A DNA stretch of 64,000 bases from Gammaproteobacteria bacterium (GTDB taxonomy: Bacteria > Pseudomonadota > Gammaproteobacteria > Steroidobacterales > Woeseiaceae). Below, piece by piece: positions 1 to 10,627 of the stretch (its first letter is position 1; each line of letters begins with the position of its first letter). Made by a program: the position numbers and the translations under genes. A model generated the notes under the pieces. It was not told the origin of the DNA. It did no database searches and saw nothing but the letters and a program-made list of their open reading frames with translations. The DNA lies in the NCBI GenBank assembly GCA_013151645.1, contig JAADHU010000005.1, forward strand, positions 1-64,000, read 5' to 3'.

Positions 1-93
1 TCCTGGCGCCGCCATTGGCACAATCTCAACACGCTGTTCGGCTACCCGGAAGACATCCGTAAAGTGATCTACACGACCAACGCCATTGAGTGA
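1..93 (+). pseudogene. 3' remnant of an IS256-family (Mutator-type) transposase
   Basis: The first 30 codons, open at the window edge, read SWRRHWHNLNTLFGYPEDIR and then KVIYTTNAIE before a TGA. The YP-DIR-(K/R)-(V/I)-IYTTNAIE block is characteristic of IS256-family transposases, which normally continue past NAIE with ESLN and a further C-terminal stretch. Here the frame ends directly at NAIE, in a 14-bp tandem repeat, so this is a truncated remnant. The upstream part lies outside the window, and no terminal inverted repeat is visible on this side. Family membership rests on this one motif. Confidence 0.8.
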
Positions 94-118
94 AGGGATT
101 TCAGTGAAGGGATTTCAG
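91..118. repeat. 14-bp tandem duplication at the transposase breakpoint
   Basis: TGAAGGGATTTCAG occurs twice head to tail (91-104 and 105-118), exactly where the transposase frame is cut off. The first copy supplies the TGA stop. It looks like a rearrangement or slippage scar. Confidence 0.7.
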
Positions 119-135
119 GTGAAGAGGTAGATTCA

Positions 136-311
136 GGACACCCATTAAATCACCCAAATAATTTAAATTCATTCCTGAACGAAAAACCAAGAAACAGAGA
201 GCCGGGCACCAGTGCGATTTGTTCGGTTTCACCGAATTCCGTCGAATCGATGGGTGTCCGTATTCTCGCTTTCCGTATTCTCGCTTAAAATCGATGGGTG
301 TCCTTATTCTC
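136..311. repeat. Short interspersed repeats containing ATGGGTGTCC
   Basis: The motif ATGGGTGTCC occurs as TCGATGGGTGTCC(G/T)TATTCTC at 247-267 and 291-311, and once inverted (GGACACCCAT) near 136-147. A 15-bp unit TCCGTATTCTCGCTT is duplicated in tandem at 257-271 and 272-286. Such GGGTGTCC-TATTCTC words resemble repeats found beside REP-associated (Y1) transposases in gammaproteobacteria; that link is from memory and is an inference. No transposase is present here. The rest of 94-347 holds nothing I recognise. Confidence 0.55.
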
Positions 312-347
312 ATGATGGATGCTCATTCTCGGCTTATTCTCGACTAT

Positions 348-884
348 TCAGAAGGGTTCGTAGATACCGAGTTCCTCGTCACTTTGTGCTTGATAGGTCT
401 CTCCGTCGAATCGCCAAACTTTAAATCCTGAAATTTTTCCGTTAATAATACCTACAGCAATATAGGGGGGTTTCCAATTCAGGTATTCTGAGTCAGGCTG
501 GTCCGAAAACCTCAATTGCACCAAAAGACATGGCTTGTCACTAGGGTCCCATCGCTCAATCTCGTTCCCGTCTTCATCCACAAAGACTATGGCTGATCGA
601 CGGCAGTAAAATAGCTCCAGACTGCCCAATTCGGGATTCGGGGCAAAGTCTAAGATCTTCCTTGGAACTCTAATCGTTAGATCTTCATATTTTACGGTTA
701 GGCTTTCAAGAGTGTCGACCTTATTCGTGGCGGCGATTTCAGCAACAACGCTTACCATCAATTCTGGGTCGTCAATATAACTTGTCAGCTCAATGCGCTT
801 CGTGGTCGCGGCAAGATATTGGTTTGCTATGGCGGGGCCAACGGTCAGGCATAAGACTAACGATATTACTCTAAGATGTACCAT
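348..884 (-). CDS. Hypothetical exported protein, 178 aa
   Basis: I do not recognise this protein. It starts with a clear export signal: a short charged start, hydrophobic VISLVLCLTVGPAIA, and likely cleavage after AIA or IAN. The mature part is a mixed alpha/beta-looking sequence rich in acidic residues, with one pair of cysteines (CRRSAIVF and CLLVQL), and ends KVWRFDGETYQAQSDEELG. It contains no transmembrane segment beyond the signal. It is visibly AT-richer than the housekeeping genes to the right and sits between IS remnants and nlpD, where rpoS is usually found, so horizontal acquisition is likely. Its ATG overlaps the start of a doubtful divergent reading frame (876-1094). Confidence is for it being a real gene. 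Confidence 0.6.
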   Translation of the reverse strand: MVHLRVISLVLCLTVGPAIANQYLAATTKRIELTSYIDDPELMVSVVAEIAATNKVDTLESLTVKYEDLTIRVPRKILDFAPNPELGSLELFYCRRSAIVFVDEDGNEIERWDPSDKPCLLVQLRFSDQPDSEYLNWKPPYIAVGIINGKISGFKVWRFDGETYQAQSDEELGIYEPF

Positions 885-1094
885 TCCAATTACCCAATCA
901 GCGGTCCTGTCGAATCAACCAAAATAGTTCTAGATGGTAGAAATTATCGCGTACTCAATATCCATAACTACTTTTATCCACGATACGCCCACGCTCCGTG
1001 GATCTGCGAAAATTCCGAAGACAATTTCTACTATGACCAGCGAAATCCTATTCCATTTTCAGACAGCCTGGCTTTAGTAACTCAGTACTCTTAG
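876..1094 (+). CDS. Doubtful small reading frame, 72 aa
   Basis: This frame is rich in Tyr, Asn and Pro (NYFYPRYAHAPWICEN) and looks less like a shadow than most frames, but it has no recognised family and no good ribosome binding site. Its start overlaps the divergent start of the 178-aa gene by 9 bases. It may be a fragment of an eroded gene. It is kept only because the surrounding AT-rich patch has no better explanation. Confidence 0.2.
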   Translation: MYHSNYPISGPVESTKIVLDGRNYRVLNIHNYFYPRYAHAPWICENSEDNFYYDQRNPIPFSDSLALVTQYS

Positions 1095-1288
1095 GGTCTT
1101 CGGGAGAATCAAAGCGCCTCAATGCACCGTCGCTGCCTCCTAAAGAATCAACGGGTGGCATCACAACCGGCCGTCGCATGGAACGCGGCGCGTTTCGCAC
1201 TGCTTGCCGCCGATCGGGTGAACCCATGTGCTTTGTCCATCGCGAAACTCCTTCTTCAGGAAGCAGTCGGCAATTGCACCTCAGACGA
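885..1288. other. Gene-poor stretch where rpoS would be expected
   Basis: This stretch lies directly 3' of nlpD on the minus strand, where most gammaproteobacteria carry rpoS. No sigma-factor reading frame is visible. It does contain, 48 bp after the nlpD stop, a well-placed AAGGAG (1248-1253) seven bases before an ATG at 1240. That ATG opens a frame of only 30 codons (1148-1240, MDKAHGFTRSAASSAKRAA...). A 43-codon minus frame partly overlapping it (starting near 1181) ends in an acidic stretch and a stop near 1050. Neither is recognised. The ribosome binding site may be the orphaned start of a lost gene. Confidence 0.5.
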
Positions 1289-2023
1289 TCAAGTCGATTT
1301 ATCTCGCCGGCAAATACTGTCGCGGGTTAACCGGCTTGCCATTGCGCCTGATTCAAAATGCAGTCGCGGCTTCCGTCCCGGCCCCTCACCCATGGTCGCT
1401 ATGCGCTGGCCTTTCTTAACCGAATCGCCTTCTTTAACGAGTAGCGACGCGTTGTGCCCGTAGGCACTGAGGTAAGTGTCGTTGTGTTTAACAATAATAA
1501 GCTTCCCGTAGCCAATGAGTCCACCGCCAGCGTAGACCACACGACCGTCCGCGGCTGCCTGAATGCGCTGTTTCATTTTGCCGGCAATTAAAATACCGGT
1601 GCCGCTGCCAGGCCGGTCGCCAAACTTGACCACGACGCGCCCGGCGGTTGGCCATATCCAGGGCGGTGGCGCGACCGTCGGAATGGTGGGCAACGGCCTG
1701 GCTTTCCTGTTGCTTGCACGTGGTTTGTTACGCGCGACGACGCCGCTGGGCGGGGTCAGCCGCAGCACCTGGCCCGGATAGATGAGCGTGCCATTTCCCA
1801 GCCGGTTCCAGCGCGCCAGGTCACGATGATCTTTGCCGTAGCGCCAGGCAATCGTAAACAGGGTTTCGCCGGAACGCACCACGTGCTCTTCGCGCGGCGT
1901 TTGATCCCAACGGGTGCCGCCGCAGGCGCCGATCTGCAGGAACAACGGCAATAGCAGCGGCAACCACCAGCGCAAGCGGTACCGAGGTCCGGTTTGTGGC
2001 ATCAGTCTGATAATCGGCTGCAC
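1289..2023 (-). CDS. nlpD: NlpD-type murein-activator lipoprotein (LysM + degenerate M23), frameshifted C-terminus
   Basis: NlpD is an outer-membrane lipoprotein that activates the amidase AmiC during septal splitting. Seen here: a signal with lipobox I-G-A-C34, a LysM domain (HVVRSGETLFTIAWRYG to YPGQVLRL, about residues 46-90), a Pro-rich linker, and an M23/LytM domain ending GHNASLLVKEGDSV, IATMGEG, RLHFE. Family members then read EIRRNGKPVNPxxYLP. Here the frame runs LHFESGAMASRL to a TGA at 1289, while a +1 shift at about 1351-1354 restores EIRRNGKPVNPRQYLPAR and a TAA at 1299-1301. This is a one-base deletion or a sequence error. I chose the GTG start at 2023 because GAGGAG lies just before it, overlapping the yqaA stop; an ATG at 2002 has no such site. 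Part of the surE-pcm-yqaA-nlpD run. Confidence 0.88.
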   Translation of the reverse strand: MQPIIRLMPQTGPRYRLRWWLPLLLPLFLQIGACGGTRWDQTPREEHVVRSGETLFTIAWRYGKDHRDLARWNRLGNGTLIYPGQVLRLTPPSGVVARNKPRASNRKARPLPTIPTVAPPPWIWPTAGRVVVKFGDRPGSGTGILIAGKMKQRIQAAADGRVVYAGGGLIGYGKLIIVKHNDTYLSAYGHNASLLVKEGDSVKKGQRIATMGEGPGRKPRLHFESGAMASRLTRDSICRRDKST

Positions 2024-2030
2024 CTGCTCC

Positions 2031-2615
2031 TCACGTTTTAAGCACCGCGTAGGCCACGACAGCGACCGCAATCGCGACCACGGTCCAGCCAATGCGTTCT
2101 ACGTATTTAGGCAACATGGCGGCCATTCGTTCCCCGCCGGCGACGATCAATCCGGCCACCAGGAAAAAGCGCGCACCACGGCCAAGCAGCGAAGCGACAA
2201 TGAATCCCGGCAGGTTGAGCAGTGCGACACCCGCCGAGATAGTAAAAATCTTGTACGGGATCGGCGAAAAACCCGCGACAAACACGGCCCACACGCCCCA
2301 ACGACTGAACCATTCCCGACCCGTCAGGTAGGCATCCCAGTAGTCGGTTGTTGCCAGCCAGGGTTGAATGCGATCGAACAGAAAATAGCCTATGGCATAA
2401 CCCGCGATACCGCCGGCGAGCGATGCGGCGGTCGTAATGCCCGCAAATCGCCAGGCACGTTGCCGCTGTGCGAGACACATGGGTGCCAGCATAACGTCAG
2501 GCGGAATCGGAAAAAATGACGATTCGGCGAAACTCAAACCCGCCAGATAACGTTCCGCGTACGGATGCCGCGCCAGGGACAATACCCAGTCGTACATCGA
2601 CGTAAACAAGCGCAT
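2031..2615 (-). CDS. yqaA: YqaA-type DedA/VTT-domain membrane protein, 194 aa
   Basis: This is an inner-membrane protein of the DedA/SNARE-associated (VTT) superfamily; members act in envelope lipid transport or proton-dependent homeostasis, but this subfamily's exact job is not settled. Visible signs are FFPIPPDVMLAPM near residue 35, a glycine-rich membrane segment (SLAGGIAGYAIGYFLF), the second re-entrant-type motif FSPIPYKIFTISAGV around 117-132, a G-R-G-ARFF segment typical of the family (about 144-150), and a last hydrophobic helix (WTVVAIAVAVVAYAVL). A YqaA-like gene between pcm and nlpD is a common gammaproteobacterial arrangement. Its stop overlaps the ribosome binding site of nlpD, suggesting translational coupling. 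Confidence 0.82.
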   Translation of the reverse strand: MRLFTSMYDWVLSLARHPYAERYLAGLSFAESSFFPIPPDVMLAPMCLAQRQRAWRFAGITTAASLAGGIAGYAIGYFLFDRIQPWLATTDYWDAYLTGREWFSRWGVWAVFVAGFSPIPYKIFTISAGVALLNLPGFIVASLLGRGARFFLVAGLIVAGGERMAAMLPKYVERIGWTVVAIAVAVVAYAVLKT

Positions 2616-2686
2616 GGTCTAATGGGTACCGCGAAGTGAGCGGTTAGCGCTCCAAGATATACCTTGCATCATATTGATATATAACA

Positions 2687-3352
2687 CTAATTACCTTTCA
2701 CCAACGGCACAAAGCTGACCTGACCCAGAGAGACCTGTTCAAAATGGCCGTTCTGGTTTCGAATCATGGCGAGTTCCTGCTGCCCCGATGGGCCGACCGG
2801 TATGATCAGGATTCCGCCGGGCGCCAACTGCTGCAGCAACTTCTCCGGGACCTCGGCGGCCGCCGCCGCGACCAGGATGCCATTGTACGGCCCGTATTTC
2901 GGCCACCCTTGCCAGCCATCGCTCAGACGAAAGCGAACATTGTAAATATCCAGCCCACGGAGTCGTATTTTTGTCTTGCGCAGGAGTTCAGGAATTCGCT
3001 CAACGGTGTAGATTTCCTTGACCAGCGGTGCGAGGACCGCCGTCTGGTAACCGCAGCCCGTACCAATTTCAAGCAGCCGGTCACCTTCCATGTTATCCAG
3101 CAGCGCCTCGCTCATGCGCGCGACAACATAGGGTTGGCTGATCGTCTGGCTCATGCCGATCGGCAACGCCGTGTCCTCGTAAGCCCGACTGGCCAGCGCC
3201 TCGTCAACGAACAAGTGACGCGGCACGCTGCGAATCTGCTCGAGAACGGCGGTTGAACGGATGCCCTGCTCGATCAAGCGTTTAATCAAGCGGTCGCGCG
3301 TACGTGCCGACGTCATACCGATTCCACGAACAGCCGGGTCGGCCTGCATCAT
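2687..3352 (-). CDS. pcm: Protein-L-isoaspartate O-methyltransferase, 221 aa
   Basis: Uses S-adenosylmethionine to methylate L-isoaspartyl residues and so starts repair of aged proteins in the cytoplasm. Diagnostic blocks are [20 protein letters not shown], the family motif [10 protein letters not shown], the SAM-binding [15 protein letters not shown] and [21 protein letters not shown], and [13 protein letters not shown] start at the ATG at 3352, whose ATGA overlaps the surE stop. A GTG at 3364 and an ATG at 3316 ([14 protein letters not shown], the usual family N-terminus) are alternatives. Length fits the family. The surE-pcm pair is classical and translationally coupled here. About 70 bp separate it from yqaA. 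Confidence 0.95.
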   Translation of the reverse strand: MMQADPAVRGIGMTSARTRDRLIKRLIEQGIRSTAVLEQIRSVPRHLFVDEALASRAYEDTALPIGMSQTISQPYVVARMSEALLDNMEGDRLLEIGTGCGYQTAVLAPLVKEIYTVERIPELLRKTKIRLRGLDIYNVRFRLSDGWQGWPKYGPYNGILVAAAAAEVPEKLLQQLAPGGILIIPVGPSGQQELAMIRNQNGHFEQVSLGQVSFVPLVKGN

Positions 3353-4092
3353 GCTTCGAGCCACTGTGCCAGCCGGGGCACAGCTTCATGTCGTGTCAGG
3401 TCGACTTTGAGCGGACTGACCGCGACGAAACCCTGCTCGATTGCCTGAAAATCGGTGCCCGGCCCGGCATCCTGCCCCGGCCCGGCCGGTCCAATCCAGT
3501 AAATGGTTTTACCCTGCGGATCCGTTGTCTTGACCATCGGTTCCGCGCGATGACGGAAGCCCAGCCGTGTCGACTGAATGCCGGCCAACTCGGCAAAGGG
3601 CCGATCCGGTACGTTCACATTCAATATCACGTCCGGCGGGAGGACATTGGCTTTGAGTCGCTTCACCAGGTCGACGGCCACTTGTGCGGCCGTTTCAAAG
3701 TGCGTCGCCTGCTGGCCAACCAGTGACACGGCTATGGCCGGCAAGCCGAGAAAGCGTCCCTCCATGGCCGCCGCGACCGTGCCCGAATAAATCACATCAT
3801 CGCCAAGATTGGCGCCGTGATTAATACCCGACACCACGATATCCGGATCTTCATCAAGCAGGCCGGCAAGCGCGAGGTGCACACAATCCGACGGCGTGCC
3901 GTTGACGAAATAATGATCTTCCTTTACTTCGTGAACTCGCAGTGGTGAATGCAGCGTCAGGGAGTTGCTTGCCCCGGAGTGATTGCGGTCCGGCGCAACC
4001 ACAACGACGTCGCCGACACCGGCCAACGCCTCGGCGAGCACGTTGATGCCCGTCGCCAGATAACCGTCGTCATTGCTAACCAGAATCTTCAT
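3349..4092 (-). CDS. surE: 5'/3'-nucleotidase SurE, 247 aa
   Basis: Metal-dependent nucleoside-monophosphate phosphatase linked to stationary-phase survival. The N-terminus [16 protein letters not shown] carries the metal-binding NDD motif. [50 protein letters not shown] and the C-terminal [16 protein letters not shown] are all family signatures. The start at 4092 gives the canonical MKIL beginning; the longer frame from 4125 adds 11 unlikely residues. It overlaps pcm by four bases (ATGA). In most gammaproteobacteria surE directly follows truD; here the plus-strand Smr gene and a palindromic repeat lie between them. Confidence 0.96.
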   Translation of the reverse strand: MKILVSNDDGYLATGINVLAEALAGVGDVVVVAPDRNHSGASNSLTLHSPLRVHEVKEDHYFVNGTPSDCVHLALAGLLDEDPDIVVSGINHGANLGDDVIYSGTVAAAMEGRFLGLPAIAVSLVGQQATHFETAAQVAVDLVKRLKANVLPPDVILNVNVPDRPFAELAGIQSTRLGFRHRAEPMVKTTDPQGKTIYWIGPAGPGQDAGPGTDFQAIEQGFVAVSPLKVDLTRHEAVPRLAQWLEA

Positions 4093-4214
4093 GGGCGTGC
4101 GGCACTGTGCGTCCGAGCGCACCATTTTTCAGTCAATATCATATTTTTCTGAGCTTCTTCGTCAGGCGCTCACTATACTGAATGTTCCCGCTGCTGGCCG
4201 GACATTTTGCCCTC

Positions 4215-4781
4215 ATGACCTCAAAAAAACGCGCCAAAAAAAAACGCAGCCCGGCGTTGGCCGACGATGAGATCGAATTGTTTCGCCGCAGCGTATCCGA
4301 TGCACGCCCGTTGAGCACGCCTGCAGTTCCTCCCTCGCCGCCCCGGCTGCCCGCCCGTGCGCGCTTCGCTCGACGGGACGAACAGGCTGTCTTGCAAGAA
4401 AGCCTGGAAGTTGACTTCGACGACCTTGAATCGAGCAGTGGTGACAGCCTGCGGTTTTGCCGAGCCGGCGTTGGCCGCAAGACGATGCGCAAACTGTCCC
4501 GCGGCAGCTTCAGCATTCAGGCCGAAATCGACCTGCACGGCATGACCGCAGCCGATGCACGCATCCAACTCAAAGACTTCATCGAGTACTCCGTCAACAC
4601 CGGCCTCTCTTGCGTGCGCATCATCCACGGCAAAGGGCTTGGCTCAGGGCTGTCCGGTCCGGTCCTGAAGCGCAAAGTCAACGCCTGGCTGCGGCGCTGG
4701 GACCCGGTGATTGCGTTTGTGTCAGCGCGGTCGGTCGATGGCGGTACCGGGGCGGTGTATGTGTTATTGCGGAAAAGTTGA
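4215..4781 (+). CDS. Smr-domain protein (DNA-nicking/RNA endonuclease fold), 188 aa
   Basis: Small protein with a basic N-terminus (MTSKKRAKKKRSPAL) and a C-terminal Smr domain (about residues 105-185). The domain shows the defining IDLHGMTAADAR motif, VRIIHGKGLGS (the HGxG motif) and a final AxxxxGGTGAVYVLL. Smr domains of MutS2 and YdaL-type proteins have endonuclease activity; the substrate of this stand-alone form (YdaL/SmrA/SmrB-like) cannot be told from sequence. It is divergent from surE, with about 120 bp between the starts. It is inserted, on the opposite strand, between truD and surE. The start at 4215 is preferred because the frame from 4182 adds 11 residues without family character. 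Confidence 0.85.
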   Translation: MTSKKRAKKKRSPALADDEIELFRRSVSDARPLSTPAVPPSPPRLPARARFARRDEQAVLQESLEVDFDDLESSSGDSLRFCRAGVGRKTMRKLSRGSFSIQAEIDLHGMTAADARIQLKDFIEYSVNTGLSCVRIIHGKGLGSGLSGPVLKRKVNAWLRRWDPVIAFVSARSVDGGTGAVYVLLRKS

Positions 4782-4843
4782 GCTGACTGTTACCGTAAAG
4801 ACGAAGCTTTTGTCGGTTTTAACGGGTGTTTTTTCGGAATGGG

Positions 4844-4980
4844 GTGCTACGGACCCGCGTGGCGAAGTTGGCTTCTGAGACCCGCTGCAAGTACATCCAT
4901 GTAAGCTCGGGCCCCGCATCCCTGCGGGGCACGGTCTCAGAACCCAACTTCGCCACACGGGTCCTTGATCGTGGTTCACA
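4844..4980. repeat. 137-bp palindromic repeat, copy A
   Basis: A long imperfect palindrome lies between the convergent 3' ends of the Smr gene and truD. The left arm 4851-4882 and right arm 4933-4964 pair at 30 of 32 positions around a 50-bp core (4883-4932). The core holds two further hairpins: TACAT-cc-ATGTA, and GCCCCGCA-tccc-TGCGGGGC. The outer ends are GTGCTACGGA and CCTTGATCGTGGTTCACA. The same element, also 137 bp, recurs inverted at 47390-47526. It carries no plausible gene. It could work as a bidirectional terminator, but I see no U-tract. Confidence 0.9.
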
Positions 4981-5001
4981 AATTCCGGGACTTCATGCGC
5001 T

Positions 5002-6018
5002 TCAGTATCGTGGGACGGTGTAGGAGAGTATTTCTCGTAGCACGGCCGTGGCAAATCCGCCCCGGAACAGGGAAAACTCAAGTACCAGGTTGTCTGCCCG
5101 CCACTCCCAGTTCAAGTCGCGGACTACGAGACGCAGCGCGCGGCGGCCTTCGTCCGTCATCTTTTCCAGGCCTGTGGTCAACTTTTCGTGATGCGCTGCT
5201 GCCTGCATTTCAATTTCGGCGACCTCACCGATCGTCGTCGGTGCGCCTTTTCCCCAGAGCGGGCCGGTTGGATGAATGTCGAAGTCGCGGCATCGTTGCT
5301 GAAGGTCGGTGTCTGCGTCGGTTACGGGAAACAGGCTGCCGCTTCCGTCGAGATTGGCGACCTCGCCAGCGAGTATCGTGTTCCAGTTTCCTGCCAGGAC
5401 CCTCGCCGACAGTACTTCATTGAAGATCAGCGCCCGTGCCGCTGACAACGCGATAGAGCGTTGCTCACGCGGCATTCTTTTGCGCGCGAACAAGCGCTCA
5501 GCCAGGCCGATATTGCTGCCGTTTCGGCCGAATCGTTGTTCGCCGAAGTAATTGGGTACACCCGCTTCCGAGATGGCCTCCAGCCTCGCCTGGACCGTCG
5601 AATCCGGGTCAGACAAATCGCGAATCCTTATTTTGAAGCGGTTGCCGTGATGAGCGCCTCGGCGCAGTTTTCGATTGTGCCGGCGTATCTCCAGGACGGA
5701 TACGCCTTCCAGCGCCAGTTGCTGCCAGTCCGCCTTGACCCCGCCCGGGCGTCGCACGCTAAACCATTGCCGGGTGACTGCACGACGATCTTTCATGCCC
5801 GCGTAGCCCACGTCGCGAACCGGAACAGCCGCATGGCGGGCCAGCGCACGCGCGACCCAGGGCGTATTCGCATCGGTTTTTTCAATGTACAGGTAGTCGT
5901 GTTCGCCCTCTCCCTGCAATTCGAAGGAGGGAATTTCCACCACTTCAAAATCCTGCGGCTCTACGCGTAGCTGTCCGGTCGCGGTCGTTCGACCACCGCT
6001 GTGTTGCCAACTCGGCAA
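5002..6018 (-). CDS. truD: tRNA pseudouridine(13) synthase TruD, 338 aa
   Basis: Converts U13 of tRNA-Glu to pseudouridine. Motifs: VEPQDFEVVEIPSF near the start, EKTDANTPWVARALAR, the catalytic block GYAGMKDRRAVTRQWFSV with Asp77, and NYFGEQRFGRNGSN in the middle. The insertion region and C-terminal part also match TruD. I chose TTG at 6018 because AGGAG sits six bases before it; the longer frame starts with a TTG at 6042 and no ribosome site. The normal upstream neighbours ispD and ispF are missing: only 72 bp separate it from ftsB. Its 3' end faces palindrome copy A. Confidence 0.95.
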   Translation of the reverse strand: MPSWQHSGGRTTATGQLRVEPQDFEVVEIPSFELQGEGEHDYLYIEKTDANTPWVARALARHAAVPVRDVGYAGMKDRRAVTRQWFSVRRPGGVKADWQQLALEGVSVLEIRRHNRKLRRGAHHGNRFKIRIRDLSDPDSTVQARLEAISEAGVPNYFGEQRFGRNGSNIGLAERLFARKRMPREQRSIALSAARALIFNEVLSARVLAGNWNTILAGEVANLDGSGSLFPVTDADTDLQQRCRDFDIHPTGPLWGKGAPTTIGEVAEIEMQAAAHHEKLTTGLEKMTDEGRRALRLVVRDLNWEWRADNLVLEFSLFRGGFATAVLREILSYTVPRY

Positions 6019-6090
6019 CGTGAACTCCTGTTGAGAGGACAAAATCGGAATAGGCGGCGCGCAGGGCCGGTTAACAGGCCCTGGCCCGAA

Positions 6091-6381
6091 TCAGGAAGCG
6101 TCGCGAGCGGGAACGACCTGGTAAAACGTTTCGGACGGGCCGATCATGCCGAGATCCGTTCGCGCCCGTTCTTCCGCTGCGTCGCGTCCGTGTTTGAGAT
6201 TGAGGACTTCTGCATCCAGGATGGCATTTCGCGCTCGCAGCGACTCGTTCTCCAAACGCTGTCGATCCACGGCAAGTCGTAGATTGTGCATTTTTCGATA
6301 ACCATCGTCGGACAACCACAGCTGCCCCTGCAACGTCAGTGCCATGACGATCAGAACAATCATTATCCAGCGTGTGCTCAA
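6091..6381 (-). CDS. ftsB: Cell division protein FtsB, 96 aa
   Basis: Single-pass bitopic protein of the FtsQLB divisome complex. It has an N-terminal membrane helix (WIMIVLIVMALTLQGQLWL), then a periplasmic coiled coil (LRLAVDRQRLENESLRARNAILDAEV) and the family block DAAEERARTDLGMIGPSETFYQVV. The start is a TTG at 6381 with GGGGA six bases upstream; an ATG at 6363 would cut into the membrane helix. It follows eno by 45 bp, the usual eno-ftsB order. Confidence 0.93.
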   Translation of the reverse strand: MSTRWIMIVLIVMALTLQGQLWLSDDGYRKMHNLRLAVDRQRLENESLRARNAILDAEVLNLKHGRDAAEERARTDLGMIGPSETFYQVVPARDAS

Positions 6382-6426
6382 GCAGTTTCCCCAATACTCG
6401 CCTGTCCAGCGGCCCGTTTGCAGGCC

Positions 6427-7767
<1,341 letters not shown>

Positions 7768-7775
7768 CTACGGCG

Positions 7776-10627
<2,852 letters not shown>

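Noticed and set aside
4826-5023. Small frames through both palindromes sharing the peptide SSGPASLRGTVSE
   Set aside because: The similarity follows from the repeated DNA core. The frames lack ribosome sites and have unrelated ends.
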